A stretch of 64,000 nt of DNA from Burkholderia catarinensis (GTDB taxonomy: Bacteria; Pseudomonadota; Gammaproteobacteria; Burkholderiales; Burkholderiaceae): positions 310,001 through 374,000 of the forward strand of contig NZ_MDEQ02000006.1 in assembly GCF_001883705.2 (NCBI RefSeq). The letters run 5' to 3'. Made by a program: the position numbers and the translations under genes. A model generated the notes under the pieces. That model did no database searches. It was given only the letters and a program-made list of their open reading frames with translations, and had not been told where the DNA came from. Within the stretch, counting starts at the first letter, position 1; each line of letters begins with the position of its first letter. Below, piece after piece: positions 18,804-28,172 of the stretch.

Positions 18804-19784
18804 TCAGCCCTTGAACTGCGCAATCTGGTACACGACGCTGCCGTCCCCGCTGCGCACCTCGTCGATCACGCGGCAATTGCCGTGGTTCAGGCGGACGTGG
18901 CGGAATTGCTCCGGCGTGTATTTCAGGCAGACGTTGGTGATCAGATGCCCGTCGGCCCCCGCTTTCGATACCGGTTGCAGCGTGACCGCGACATGAAACT
19001 GGTCGCCGAGCAGATTGAGCCGGACGATCGAAACATGATGCTCGCCGAGCGGCTCGAAGCCCTGCTGCCGGCTGACGATTTCGGAGAACCGCACCATGTT
19101 CTCGTTCTGGTAGAAGTTGTAGATGGGCTCTTCGCGCCCCTCCACGAGCAGCTGCATCTCCGATACGACATAGGTCGACTTGCCGCCGAGATTGCGAATG
19201 AGCCGGCCGATCGTCACGGGCAACTCGTTGCCCTCCTGGAACCCGAGCATCGTGATGAACGTGATGTCCTGGCCCAGGTCGATATGGTTCCACTGCACGT
19301 TCCGGTAATCGTCGGCGATGTAGTTGAAACAGCCGGGCGTTTTCAGGAACGGCATGATCGCGTGCCGCATCGCGTCTTCCGACGACTCGTTGATGTCGAC
19401 GGCCGTGTAACGCAGATGGTCCGGGCCGCCGTTGCGGACGGCCTTCATCAGTTCGGTCGTCTTGACCGGCTCCGGCCCGAGCTCGATGTAGTGGACATGG
19501 CGGCCGCGCGACAAGGTCGCGAGCCGCTCGCTCAACGCGCCGATCGCTTCGCGCAGCGAACCGTTGCCGTCGCGGTCCGCGCACAGTGCCGGGCTCCGCA
19601 CGCCCAGCTCGTTCAGGTTTCGCATCAGCGAAAAGACTTCGCGCCCTGCTTCGCGTCGCCGCGCGCCATCGTCAGCCCGATTCAGCGTCGAATACTTTTC
19701 GTGATTCTCGACCGTCCATACCGACTCCGCCTTCAGCTTCCTGTCCCGCACCAATGCATCTACGACAAAATCATTGATCGACAT
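18804..19784 (-). CDS. EgtD-like SAM-dependent methyltransferase
   Basis: A 326-residue protein that resembles the histidine-specific methyltransferase domain of EgtD. Its glycine-containing SAM motif is YIELGPEPVKTTELM (about 99-113) and is followed by YTAVDINESS (127-136), which parallels the family's acidic motif II. EgtD itself trimethylates the alpha-amino group of histidine, but the substrate-binding residues cannot be confirmed here, so the amino acid used is open. The ATG at 19784 is preceded by GGGGAA; the longer frame runs into the LysR promoter. It is first in the three-gene operon. Confidence 0.7.
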   Translation of the reverse strand: MSINDFVVDALVRDRKLKAESVWTVENHEKYSTLNRADDGARRREAGREVFSLMRNLNELGVRSPALCADRDGNGSLREAIGALSERLATLSRGRHVHYIELGPEPVKTTELMKAVRNGGPDHLRYTAVDINESSEDAMRHAIMPFLKTPGCFNYIADDYRNVQWNHIDLGQDITFITMLGFQEGNELPVTIGRLIRNLGGKSTYVVSEMQLLVEGREEPIYNFYQNENMVRFSEIVSRQQGFEPLGEHHVSIVRLNLLGDQFHVAVTLQPVSKAGADGHLITNVCLKYTPEQFRHVRLNHGNCRVIDEVRSGDGSVVYQIAQFKG

Positions 19785-19888
19785 GAATCGTTCCCCGGAT
19801 GCGTGCACGCCCAACCGGCTGCCTGCCGTTGTCTGCCTGTTGACCCGAGAATAGGGATGCCCAATAATTCCGTCAATCGACATTACCT

Positions 19889-19901
19889 GAATCACTGATT
19901 C
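19889..19901. promoter_or_regulatory. Candidate LysR operator
   Basis: GAATC-ACT-GATTC is a palindrome 15 bases before the LysR start, in the 131-base space between it and the divergent methyltransferase operon. Its position suits autoregulation and control of the operon. Confidence 0.35.
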
Positions 19902-19915
19902 GGAAAATCCAAATC

Positions 19916-20767
19916 ATGCCGCGCACCCTGGACGTCGACCTGCTGCGTACCTTCCACGCCGTTGCGAAGCTCGGCCGCTTCAAGGATGCAGCGGCCCATG
20001 TGAATCGCAGCCCGTCGTCGGTCACCGCGCAGATTCAGAAGCTGGAAGAGATGGTCGAGCAGCGCCTGTTTACGCGAAACAACCAGGCCGTCGAACTCAC
20101 GCAGTTCGGCCACAAGCTGCTGAGCGACACCACCGAGTTTCTGTTGAGCCACGACCGGCTCGTCGAATCGCTGTCCCCGCAAATGCTGACCGGCAAGTTG
20201 CGGCTCGGCATCCCCGATTCCTACGCGGCGCACTTCATGGCGGAATTCCTGCCGCGCTTCGCTGCCGACCGGCCGTTGCTCGAACTGACGGTCGAAGCGC
20301 GCTCCAGCGAAGAACTGCAGCTGCTGTTCTCCCGCGGCCAACTCGACATCACGATCGCCGTGGTGCCGAAAGCGCCGCCGCACGCGGAGCTGCTCAGCAA
20401 GACCCATCCGGTGTGGGTCGCCGCGCGGACCTTCAAGTTCAATCCCGATGCGCCGCTGCCGATCGCGGTGCAGCTGCAGGGCTGCCCGTACCGCGACACC
20501 GCGCTGAACGCGCTGAAAAAAGCGAAGATCGCGCACCGGATGCTGCTCGAAAGCGCCAGCTCGCCGGCGGTCGAAGCCTGTATCGCGAACGGTCTCGCGG
20601 TCGGCCTCATCGAGCACGATCGCGTGTCCGGCAACCTGACGAGCCACGTCGCCGGGATCGTGCTGCCCGATCTGCCGCCGCACCTGATCACCATCCTGAC
20701 GGACGACAGCAATCGCGCCGCGCTGCATCTGCGCGACGTACTGAAAAGCACGTTCAGGATCGGATAG
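19916..20767 (+). CDS. LysR-family regulator of the methyltransferase/oxygenase operon
   Basis: A 283-residue LysR protein. The helix-turn-helix is at residues 5-65 (GRFKDAAAHVNRSPSSVTAQ), followed by the periplasmic-binding-protein-like effector domain. It is divergent from the EgtD-like/oxygenase/EamA operon, the standard LysR arrangement, and so is the likely regulator of that operon. It converges with the liv operon, whose terminator lies just after its stop. The effector may be the operon's substrate; this is inference. Confidence 0.85.
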   Translation: MPRTLDVDLLRTFHAVAKLGRFKDAAAHVNRSPSSVTAQIQKLEEMVEQRLFTRNNQAVELTQFGHKLLSDTTEFLLSHDRLVESLSPQMLTGKLRLGIPDSYAAHFMAEFLPRFAADRPLLELTVEARSSEELQLLFSRGQLDITIAVVPKAPPHAELLSKTHPVWVAARTFKFNPDAPLPIAVQLQGCPYRDTALNALKKAKIAHRMLLESASSPAVEACIANGLAVGLIEHDRVSGNLTSHVAGIVLPDLPPHLITILTDDSNRAALHLRDVLKSTFRIG

Positions 20768-20816
20768 GGAAGACAAGGCCGGGAACCGGCCTTGCATGCG
20801 AAACGAACGAGCAAGC

Positions 20817-20848
20817 AAAACGCCGCCGGCCCGTTGCAGGCCGGCGGC
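20817..20848 (-). terminator. Intrinsic terminator of the liv operon
   Basis: GCCGCCGGCC and GGCCGGCGGC form a perfect 10-bp stem around a 7-base loop (20822-20848). On the minus strand the hairpin is followed by GTTTTGC. It lies eight bases after the livF stop. Confidence 0.75.
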
Positions 20849-20856
20849 ATCCGGCA

Positions 20857-21557
<701 letters not shown>

Positions 21558-21558
<1 letters not shown>

Positions 21559-22331
21559 CACTCTTCCCCCAGATACGCCTTGATCACGCGCGGGTCGTTG
21601 CGGACCGCTTCCGGCGTGCCGATCACGATCGGCCGGCCGTGCTCCATCACGAGGATGCGGTCCGACACGCCCATCACGAGGCTCATGTCGTGCTCGATCA
21701 GCAGCACCGACACGCCGAACTCGCGGCGCAGCTTGTCGATCAGGTGCTGCAATTCGATCTTTTCCTGCGGGTTGAGGCCGGCCGCCGGCTCGTCGAGCAT
21801 CAGCAGACGCGGCTCGGTGATCATGCAGCGCGCGATCTCGAGACGCCGCTGGTGCCCGTACGACAGCGTGCCGGCCGGCCGGTTGGCGACCGACGTCAGC
21901 CCCATCCGGTCGAGCCACACGGCCGCGCGTTCGAGCGCTTCCTTCTCGGCGCGACGATAGGCGGGCGTCGAGAACAGGCCCGGCAGCAGCCCGGCCTTCA
22001 CCTTGCGATGCTGCGCAACGAGCAGGTTCTCGACGACGGTCAGCGACTTGAACAGGCGGATGTTCTGGAACGTCCGCACGAGGCCCTTCAACGCGATCTT
22101 GTGGCTCGGCAGCCCGGCGATCGCGTGGCCGTCGAGCACGACGTCGCCGCCGGTCGGCTTGTAGAAGCCGCCGACGCAGTTGAACACCGTGGTCTTGCCC
22201 GCGCCGTTCGGCCCGATGATCGCGAACACCTCGTCGCGGCGCACGTCGAAATCGATGCCGTCCACCGCGAGCAACCCGCCGAAGCGCATCTGCAGCCCGG
22301 CGACCTTCAACAGTTCTGCATTCGCACTCAT
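21558..22331 (-). CDS. livG: Branched-chain amino acid ABC transporter ATPase LivG
   Basis: A 257-residue ATPase. Walker A is GPNGAGKTT (about 38-46), the signature [13 protein letters not shown] is the LivG variant, Walker B is LLMLDEP, and IEHDMSLVM carries the switch His. It ends KAYLGEE, the usual LivG end. ATG overlaps the livM stop as ATGA. It pairs with LivF to energise transport through LivH and LivM at the inner membrane. Confidence 0.93.
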
Positions 22332-23599
22332 TGGGGCAGCTCCACGTGGGGACGGCTCGCGGGCAGCAGGCCCTGCGGACGCCACATCATCATCAACACC
22401 ATCACCAGACCGAAGATCAGCATCCGGTACTCGGCGAAGCCGCGCGCGACTTCCGGCAGCACGGTCAGCAGGATCGCCGCGAGAATCACGCCGAGCTGCG
22501 AGCCCATCCCGCCGAGCACGACGATCGCGAGGATCAGCGCCGATTCGATGAAGGTGAACGATTCGGGATTCACGAGGCCCTGGCGCGCCGCGAAGAACGC
22601 GCCGCCGATGCCCGCGAACGCCGCGCCGAGCGTGAACGCCGACAGCTTGATGCGCGTCGGGTTGAGACCCAGCGAACGGCATGCGATCTCGTCGTCGCGC
22701 AGCGCTTCCCACGCACGGCCCATCGGCATGCGGATCAGGCGGCTCGTCACGAACAGCGTGAAGCCCACCAGCAGCAGCGCGATCAGGTACAGGAAGATCA
22801 CCATGTGCTCGCCGCTGTATTCCAGCCCGATCAGTTCATGGAAGGTCTTCGCGCCTTCGACGCTCGCCGAGCGCGCCATCTCGAAGCCGAACACCGTCGG
22901 CTTCGGGATGCTCGAAATGCCGTCCGGGCCGCCGGTGAGGCTCGTCAGGTTGTTCGCGAGCAGGCGGATGATTTCGCCGAAGCCGAGCGTGACGATCGCG
23001 AGATAGTCGCCGCGCAGGCGCAGCACCGGGAAGCCGAGCAGGAAGCCGAACGTCGCCGCGGCGATCGCCGCGATCGGCAGGCACTCCCAGAACGACAGCC
23101 CGAAATACTGGTTGAGCATCGCGTACGTATAGCCGCCGACCGCATAGAACCCGACATAGCCGAGATCGAGCAGCCCTGCGAAACCGACCACGATGTTCAG
23201 CCCGAGGCCGAGGATCACGTAGATCAGCGCGAGCGTCGCGACGTCCACTGCCCCGCGCGAACCGAAGAACGGCCACACGAGCCCGACCGCGAGCAGCACC
23301 CAGATGATCACGCGCTGCTGCTGCGCGCCCATCGCGGGCGCCGCCGGCAGCTTCACCGCCGCTTTCGCGCGCATGAGCCACGGCTTGAACAACTGGAACA
23401 GGAACACGGCCGCGACCGCGATCCACACCGGCCGCCAGTGCGGCGTCAGCACCACCTGATAGCCGTCGAGCTTCAGTTGCAGCCCGAGCACCGGAATCGT
23501 GAGGATCGCCGTCAGGAACGCGGCGGCCACGGCATTCTTCAGCGCCTGGCCGATCGAAGCGTCGGCGGCCGGGCGGCGAATGGAAATGACTTGACTCAT
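22328..23599 (-). CDS. livM: Branched-chain amino acid ABC transporter permease LivM
   Basis: A 423-residue inner-membrane permease. About ten hydrophobic helices are seen, with an N-terminal extension of three segments (about residues 20-150) before the conserved LivM core that starts [20 protein letters not shown]. The EAA-like cytoplasmic loop ([20 protein letters not shown]) is near the C-terminal third. It forms the membrane channel with LivH. It starts 11 bases after the livH stop, with GGGAGACGC upstream, and its stop overlaps livG. Confidence 0.92.
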   Translation of the reverse strand: MSQVISIRRPAADASIGQALKNAVAAAFLTAILTIPVLGLQLKLDGYQVVLTPHWRPVWIAVAAVFLFQLFKPWLMRAKAAVKLPAAPAMGAQQQRVIIWVLLAVGLVWPFFGSRGAVDVATLALIYVILGLGLNIVVGFAGLLDLGYVGFYAVGGYTYAMLNQYFGLSFWECLPIAAIAAATFGFLLGFPVLRLRGDYLAIVTLGFGEIIRLLANNLTSLTGGPDGISSIPKPTVFGFEMARSASVEGAKTFHELIGLEYSGEHMVIFLYLIALLLVGFTLFVTSRLIRMPMGRAWEALRDDEIACRSLGLNPTRIKLSAFTLGAAFAGIGGAFFAARQGLVNPESFTFIESALILAIVVLGGMGSQLGVILAAILLTVLPEVARGFAEYRMLIFGLVMVLMMMWRPQGLLPASRPHVELPQ

Positions 23600-23610
23600 C
23601 TGCGTCTCCC

Positions 23611-24537
<927 letters not shown>

Positions 24538-24631
24538 GTGCGGGAAGCTCCCGTTGGCGCTGGGTCGCATGCCGTCGCCGGATCACGGCGTTCGGCCGCG
24601 CGCAACGCACGGTGTCGTCTCGGGCCGCCCG

Positions 24632-24692
24632 TTGGCCGTGAACAGCCAAATGCGCACGCGCCCTGCCCGGGTGACGGGCAGAGCGGGTGCGC
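24632..24692 (-). terminator. Hairpins between livK and livH (attenuator or mRNA stabiliser)
   Basis: Two structures are visible: TTGGC/GCCAA (24632-24649), and a nested hairpin with outer arms GCGCAC/GTGCGC (24652-24692) and inner arms CTGCCC/GGGCAG (24663-24681). No T-tract follows. Such hairpins after binding-protein genes commonly reduce read-through or protect the upstream mRNA. Confidence 0.5.
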
Positions 24693-24709
24693 GGGGCGGG
24701 TACTCCGTA

Positions 24710-25828
24710 TTACTTGGCGGCGGTCTTCGTCGCGTCCTTGTGCCACGTGTAGACGACGAACTTGAACGCCTTCAGGTCGCCCTGTGCGTCATACGCGACC
24801 TTGCCGATCGGCGTGTCGAACGTCGTCTTGTGCATGTACGCGGCGACCTTCGTCGGGTCGGTCGTCTTGGCCCCTGCGATCGAGTCGGCGATGATCTTCA
24901 CCGCTGCGTACGACGGCATCTGGAACGCGCCGTTCGGGTCGCGCTTCTTGTCCGCGAACGCTTTCACCAGCGCCGCGTTGGCCGGGTCGGCCGAGAAGTC
25001 GGCCGGCAGCGTGACCAGCATGCCTTCCGAGGCCGGGCCGGCGATCGCCGTCACGTCCTTGTTGCCCACGCCTTCAGGCCCCATGAACGCTGCCTTCACG
25101 CCCTGCTCGCGCGCCTGGCGCAGCAGCAGGCCCATTTCCGGGTGGTAGCCGCCGAAGTAGACGAAATCGACGCCCTGCGACTTCAGCTTCGTGATGATCG
25201 CCGAGTAGTCCGAATCGCCGGCGTTGATGCCTTCGAACAGCACGACCGGGATCTTCGCGGCTTCGAGGTCCTTCTTCACCGACGACGCGATGCCCTGGCC
25301 GTACGACTGCTTGTCGTGCAGGATCGCGACCTTCTTCGGCTTCACGTTGTTGATGATGTAGTGCGCGGCGGCCGGGCCTTGCTGGTCGTCACGGCCGATC
25401 GTGCGGAAGATGAAGTGGCGCTTCTTGCCTTCGGTCAGCTGCGGCGCGGTGGCCGACGGCGTGACCATCACGATGCCTTCGTTCTCGTAGATGTCGGAGG
25501 CGGGAATCGTCGAACCCGAGCACACGTGGCCGATCACGTACTTGATCTTCTGGCTGACGATCTTGTTGGCGACGGCGACGGCCTGCTTCGGCTCGCATGC
25601 GTCGTCCATCATCACCACTTCGAACTTGTTGCCGCCCGCACCGCCGGCTGCGTTGATCTGCTCGATCGCGGTCAGCGCGCCGGCCTTCACCATGTCGCCA
25701 TACTGGGCGACCGAGCCGCTCATCGGACCAGCGATGGCGATCTTCACGGTTTCCGCTTGCGCGGCGGCGGCGCCGGCGGCGAACAGCACGGCGGCGACGG
25801 AAATGGACGTAAGACGGGACAGCGTCAT
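24710..25828 (-). CDS. livK: Branched-chain amino acid-binding protein LivK
   Basis: A 372-residue periplasmic binding protein. A signal peptide (residues 1 to about 25, ending AAAQA) precedes ETVKIAIAGPMSGSVAQYGD, the typical start of mature leucine-binding proteins. Conserved Cys residues near 77 and 102 probably form the family's disulfide. The ATG at 25828 has GAGGAGC about seven bases upstream; an ATG nine codons earlier is less well placed. It is the first gene of the liv operon, read from the promoter at 26112-26142 through a long leader. Confidence 0.93.
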   Translation of the reverse strand: MTLSRLTSISVAAVLFAAGAAAAQAETVKIAIAGPMSGSVAQYGDMVKAGALTAIEQINAAGGAGGNKFEVVMMDDACEPKQAVAVANKIVSQKIKYVIGHVCSGSTIPASDIYENEGIVMVTPSATAPQLTEGKKRHFIFRTIGRDDQQGPAAAHYIINNVKPKKVAILHDKQSYGQGIASSVKKDLEAAKIPVVLFEGINAGDSDYSAIITKLKSQGVDFVYFGGYHPEMGLLLRQAREQGVKAAFMGPEGVGNKDVTAIAGPASEGMLVTLPADFSADPANAALVKAFADKKRDPNGAFQMPSYAAVKIIADSIAGAKTTDPTKVAAYMHKTTFDTPIGKVAYDAQGDLKAFKFVVYTWHKDATKTAAK

Positions 25829-26105
25829 CAGGAGCTCCTCGATGTTGTTAGTCATACGGGCAAAGGCGGCATGACTTGCGCAATCGAACAGCACCCGGGG
25901 CGAGGACATGGGACACGCCCGAGACACATAGAAGACGGAACTCCGGCGGAATGTTGCGTAGCGGGGCCCGGCTCTTGCAGTCCCCGAAGGGGACGTCTGG
26001 TTCGGAAAGACATCGTGATGCGTCTTGCATTGCGCAAGCGTTTCGCCTGCCCCGCTTGCCAAATCGCTGGTTCGGAGGGATGGTCCGACAGCCGTTGGCA
26101 AGGCA
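25829..26105 (-). promoter_or_regulatory. Long untranslated leader of livK
   Basis: If the promoter at 26112-26142 is used, transcription starts near 26105 and leaves about 277 untranslated bases. The leader holds a strong hairpin, GTCCCC/GGGGAC with a TTC loop (25980-25994), and short GC-rich palindromes. Two small frames exist but neither shows a run of Leu/Ile/Val codons, so a classic leader-peptide attenuator is not evident. A structured control element is possible. Confidence 0.4.
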
Positions 26106-26111
26106 GTCGAA

Positions 26112-26142
26112 ATTATATGAGCGTTTTTAAATCGTCTGTCAA
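26112..26142 (-). promoter_or_regulatory. Sigma-70 promoter of the liv operon
   Basis: On the minus strand perfect TTGACA (26137-26142) and perfect TATAAT (26112-26117) are 19 bases apart. Both hexamers match consensus fully; the spacer is two bases longer than ideal. Confidence 0.65.
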
Positions 26143-26637
26143 AAATGCCGAGGGACCGAGGGAAAACACGTAGGTTTTTCGGGGTAGGTGGTGGCGACGG
26201 GGGCGCAACCTGGTGGGGGTGGGAACGTTTGCTGCGGGTGCTATTTGGTTGCTATGGGGTGGGTCGATTTGGTTGGTTGCCTTGCTGTGTATGGCGCTCG
26301 TGGATCGTCGATTGCCTGCGGCAGGCTTTTGGTCTGCTACGGGGTCCGATCGTTGAAAATCAATCGACTGATGATTGCACGGACCGGCACCAACACGGGG
26401 CGCTCGTGCAAGGTGCACGATCTTTCTGTTTACACACAAAACTAAACATTTGGAAGCTAGTTGTTATTTTCATGAAATAATACGAATTCGCTTCTGCAAT
26501 CCAGCCAGCCTTCCTGCAAGTCGCCCCCGCCGCGCCTCGCAGTCGCCTCAGGGCCGCTTCGACGCCCGTCCGTCGCCCAGCCGCCAGCCAGTGATCTGCC
26601 GTTTTTCTCAATGCATATCACCTGCTTCGGAACGCTG
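26143..26637. other. T/G-rich gene-free interval upstream of liv operon
   Basis: The plus strand from about 26150 to 26350 is strikingly rich in G and T, with many GGTGG, GGGG and TTGG words, unlike the flanking coding DNA. An 85-codon frame (26188-26445, GTG-type start) would encode a Cys-rich hydrophobic peptide, but it has no ribosome-binding site and ordinary overlapping frames are just as open. From 26430 to 26500 the DNA becomes AT-rich (TTATTTTCATGAAATAA) and may hold the promoter of the next gene. A structured RNA is possible. Confidence 0.35.
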
Positions 26638-27258
26638 ATGAATCACCCCTTCCGCTTTTCTTCCGCCGCCGCGATTGCGTGTGCGGTTTCTGTTTCTGCT
26701 GCCGATGCTTCGGGTCGCGATTCGCTAACCGATCGGTCGGCTGGCGCCAATGTGTTTCGCTCGGAGCGGCGTGCTGCTGCTCGGGATGATGGGCATGCGG
26801 CGCGCATGGGCCACCGTCGCTCGCAGTACGTTGCGCCCGCTGAACGCAGTCCGTTCGATACGCCTGATACGCGGCCGTTGCGGGTGTCGGGCGATACGCT
26901 CGCGCCGCAGCCTTCATCTGAACACGAATCCGATTGGGTATTGCCCGCGAACCGCGTCGCGCTCGGCGCGGGTGGCAGCGACAGTCTTGGTCGCGCGTTG
27001 CCCGGATATGAGCAGCGCGAGCAGAACTGGAATGAATACCTGCGGGCTAACGGCTCGCGGCCGGCGGGAAGTGGCGGCTCGTATGCGCCGACGCGGCCGT
27101 ACGATGCCGCGCGCGGTCCGCATGGCACGCCGAATCCGTTTGATCCGTCCGTGCCGCAGCCGGAGACGCGCACGTTCTATGACAACGGCGCGGGTACGCA
27201 TTGCACGGCCACCGGTGGTGCGGGGACGTCACGGTCGTCTTGCAATATCGCCTGGTGA
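26638..27258 (+). CDS. Hypothetical exported protein
   Basis: A 206-residue protein. The N-terminus from the ATG at 26638 (MNHPFRFSSAAAIACAVSVS) looks like a signal peptide with a cleavage site after the Ala-rich stretch near residue 24. The rest is hydrophilic, rich in Arg, Gly, Pro and Ser, without recognisable domains, and ends in a short Cys-containing segment (GTHCTATGG and SSCNIAW) that could form a disulfide. A nine-codon longer start exists. An antisense frame is also open but lacks a signal sequence. Family unknown. Confidence 0.55.
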   Translation: MNHPFRFSSAAAIACAVSVSAADASGRDSLTDRSAGANVFRSERRAAARDDGHAARMGHRRSQYVAPAERSPFDTPDTRPLRVSGDTLAPQPSSEHESDWVLPANRVALGAGGSDSLGRALPGYEQREQNWNEYLRANGSRPAGSGGSYAPTRPYDAARGPHGTPNPFDPSVPQPETRTFYDNGAGTHCTATGGAGTSRSSCNIAW

Positions 27259-27294
27259 TGCACTGGGGCGGCCGGCAACGGCTGCCCTACCCGG

Positions 27295-27320
27295 CGCGCT
27301 GCGCGACTTCGCGCAGCGCG
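27295..27320. repeat. Perfect 12-bp inverted repeat
   Basis: CGCGCTGCGCGA and TCGCGCAGCGCG are separated by only two bases, between the ends of two convergent genes. It may act as a bidirectional stop for transcription, though no T-tract follows on either side. Confidence 0.5.
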
Positions 27321-27343
27321 GCCGCATCCCGCGGCGTTGCCTC

Positions 27344-27565
27344 TTACAACTGCGTGATGATCAGCCTGCCCGGCTCAATGATGATCTGCGCCTTTCGGCC
27401 CGGAACAAAACACGCATCGTTGACCAGCCACATTCCACCGATCTTCATGTACGGATAAAACGTCTCCGGCCTGGGTTCCATTGTTTTCGGACTCCCCCAG
27501 GATTCCTGGATCGTTACGAAACGTTCCGTCTTCGGTGGACGTGCTTTATGATTCGGCTTAGCCAT
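27344..27565 (-). CDS. symE: SymE-family toxin
   Basis: A 73-residue basic protein. The second half (FYPYMKIGGMWLVNDACFVP, then GRKAQIIIEPGRLIITQL) matches SymE proteins, whose AbrB-like beta-fold carries the GxWL...AGFxPG...V...GxLxI pattern. E. coli SymE is an SOS-induced toxin repressed by the antisense RNA SymR. The ATG at 27565 is chosen over a TTG two codons earlier because AGGAG lies six bases upstream. No antitoxin protein is adjacent; an antisense RNA on the plus strand over the 5' end is expected by analogy but not shown. It marks the left part of the accessory island. Confidence 0.72.
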   Translation of the reverse strand: MAKPNHKARPPKTERFVTIQESWGSPKTMEPRPETFYPYMKIGGMWLVNDACFVPGRKAQIIIEPGRLIITQL

Positions 27566-27946
27566 GGGCAACTCCTGTCTAGTTGGCTGTGGTTAGCGGG
27601 TCGTGAGTGTTCCTAGCACTTGCGGCCCGCGCTCGTTTACCGCGGTGGTTTGATGGTTCGGATTCCTCCTTTGTTGGTGGGTCGATGTAACGAATTCGAC
27701 AGTGATCAGAGCACGCAGCGTATCCATTCGCGCGCACACGACGTGAACGCGATCATCATTCGTTGGACATTGCCTATTAGACCACCGTCGACGCCTACTT
27801 GGCTGCACGTTAGCCATTAGGTATAGGCACACGACTTCATCTGTGACCGAAGTCATTCGCGAGATGATGGCGATGGAGAACGTGAACCGAGGTGAACGTC
27901 AATCGGCCTCAGCGTGCTGACGATTCGAAACAATTCGAATAAATCA

Positions 27947-27958
27947 GACTCACTATAG
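27947..27958 (+). promoter_or_regulatory. T7-type phage promoter core
   Basis: GACTCACTATAG is identical to the T7 RNA polymerase promoter from -11 to +1. The upstream bases (AAATCA instead of TAATAC) and the +2 to +6 bases diverge. No phage polymerase gene is in the window, so activity is not expected; it could be chance or a relic of a T7-like phage. Confidence 0.2.
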
Positions 27959-28034
27959 AGCGCGGTTCGATACAGAAGCGATTTTTGCTCCGTCATTTGG
28001 CCGCTTGGATAACCAAGGAAGCTGGCAGGAACGA

Positions 28035-28131
28035 TCGCCTCTGGCATCTGCCGCGGACCTCTACCGCCCCAGAGGCGACGTTCGATGAAGCGCCGCCTTC
28101 ATGACCGTAAGCGACTTGCAACGGTCATGAA
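28035..28131. repeat. Two tandem inverted repeats beyond the ATPase gene
   Basis: TCGCCTCTGG (28035-28044) pairs perfectly with CCAGAGGCGA (28069-28078) across 24 bases. TTCATGACCGT (28098-28108) pairs perfectly with ACGGTCATGAA (28121-28131) across 12 bases. Both lie within 140 bases past the stop of the ORC/CDC6-like gene. No T-tracts follow. Confidence 0.5.
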
Positions 28132-28172
28132 TCGCGTCACCCACAGCGCATGCGACGGCCACTTCTGCTGCC

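Larger units (their letters stand above)
27566..28172. other. Gene-poor, lower-GC interval in the island
   Basis: No gene is well supported in these 607 bases. Two leftward frames, 64 codons (27853-28047) and 87 codons (27593-27856), overlap as ATGA but lack ribosome-binding sites and family likeness; they may be decayed coding sequence. The interval holds a T7-type promoter core (27947-27958) and two strong inverted repeats (28035-28078 and 28098-28131). Confidence 0.4.

Noticed and set aside
26188..26445. 85-codon Cys-rich frame in the T/G-rich stretch
   Set aside because: No ribosome-binding site, overlapping frames equally open, and composition bias alone explains the odd peptide.
26638..27173. 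Antisense frame over the exported hypothetical gene
   Set aside because: Lacks a signal peptide or ribosome-binding site; the plus-strand frame has both a better start and a plausible signal sequence.
27593..28047. Two small leftward frames overlapping as ATGA
   Set aside because: No ribosome-binding sites, no family likeness and mixed codon use; possible decayed coding sequence only.
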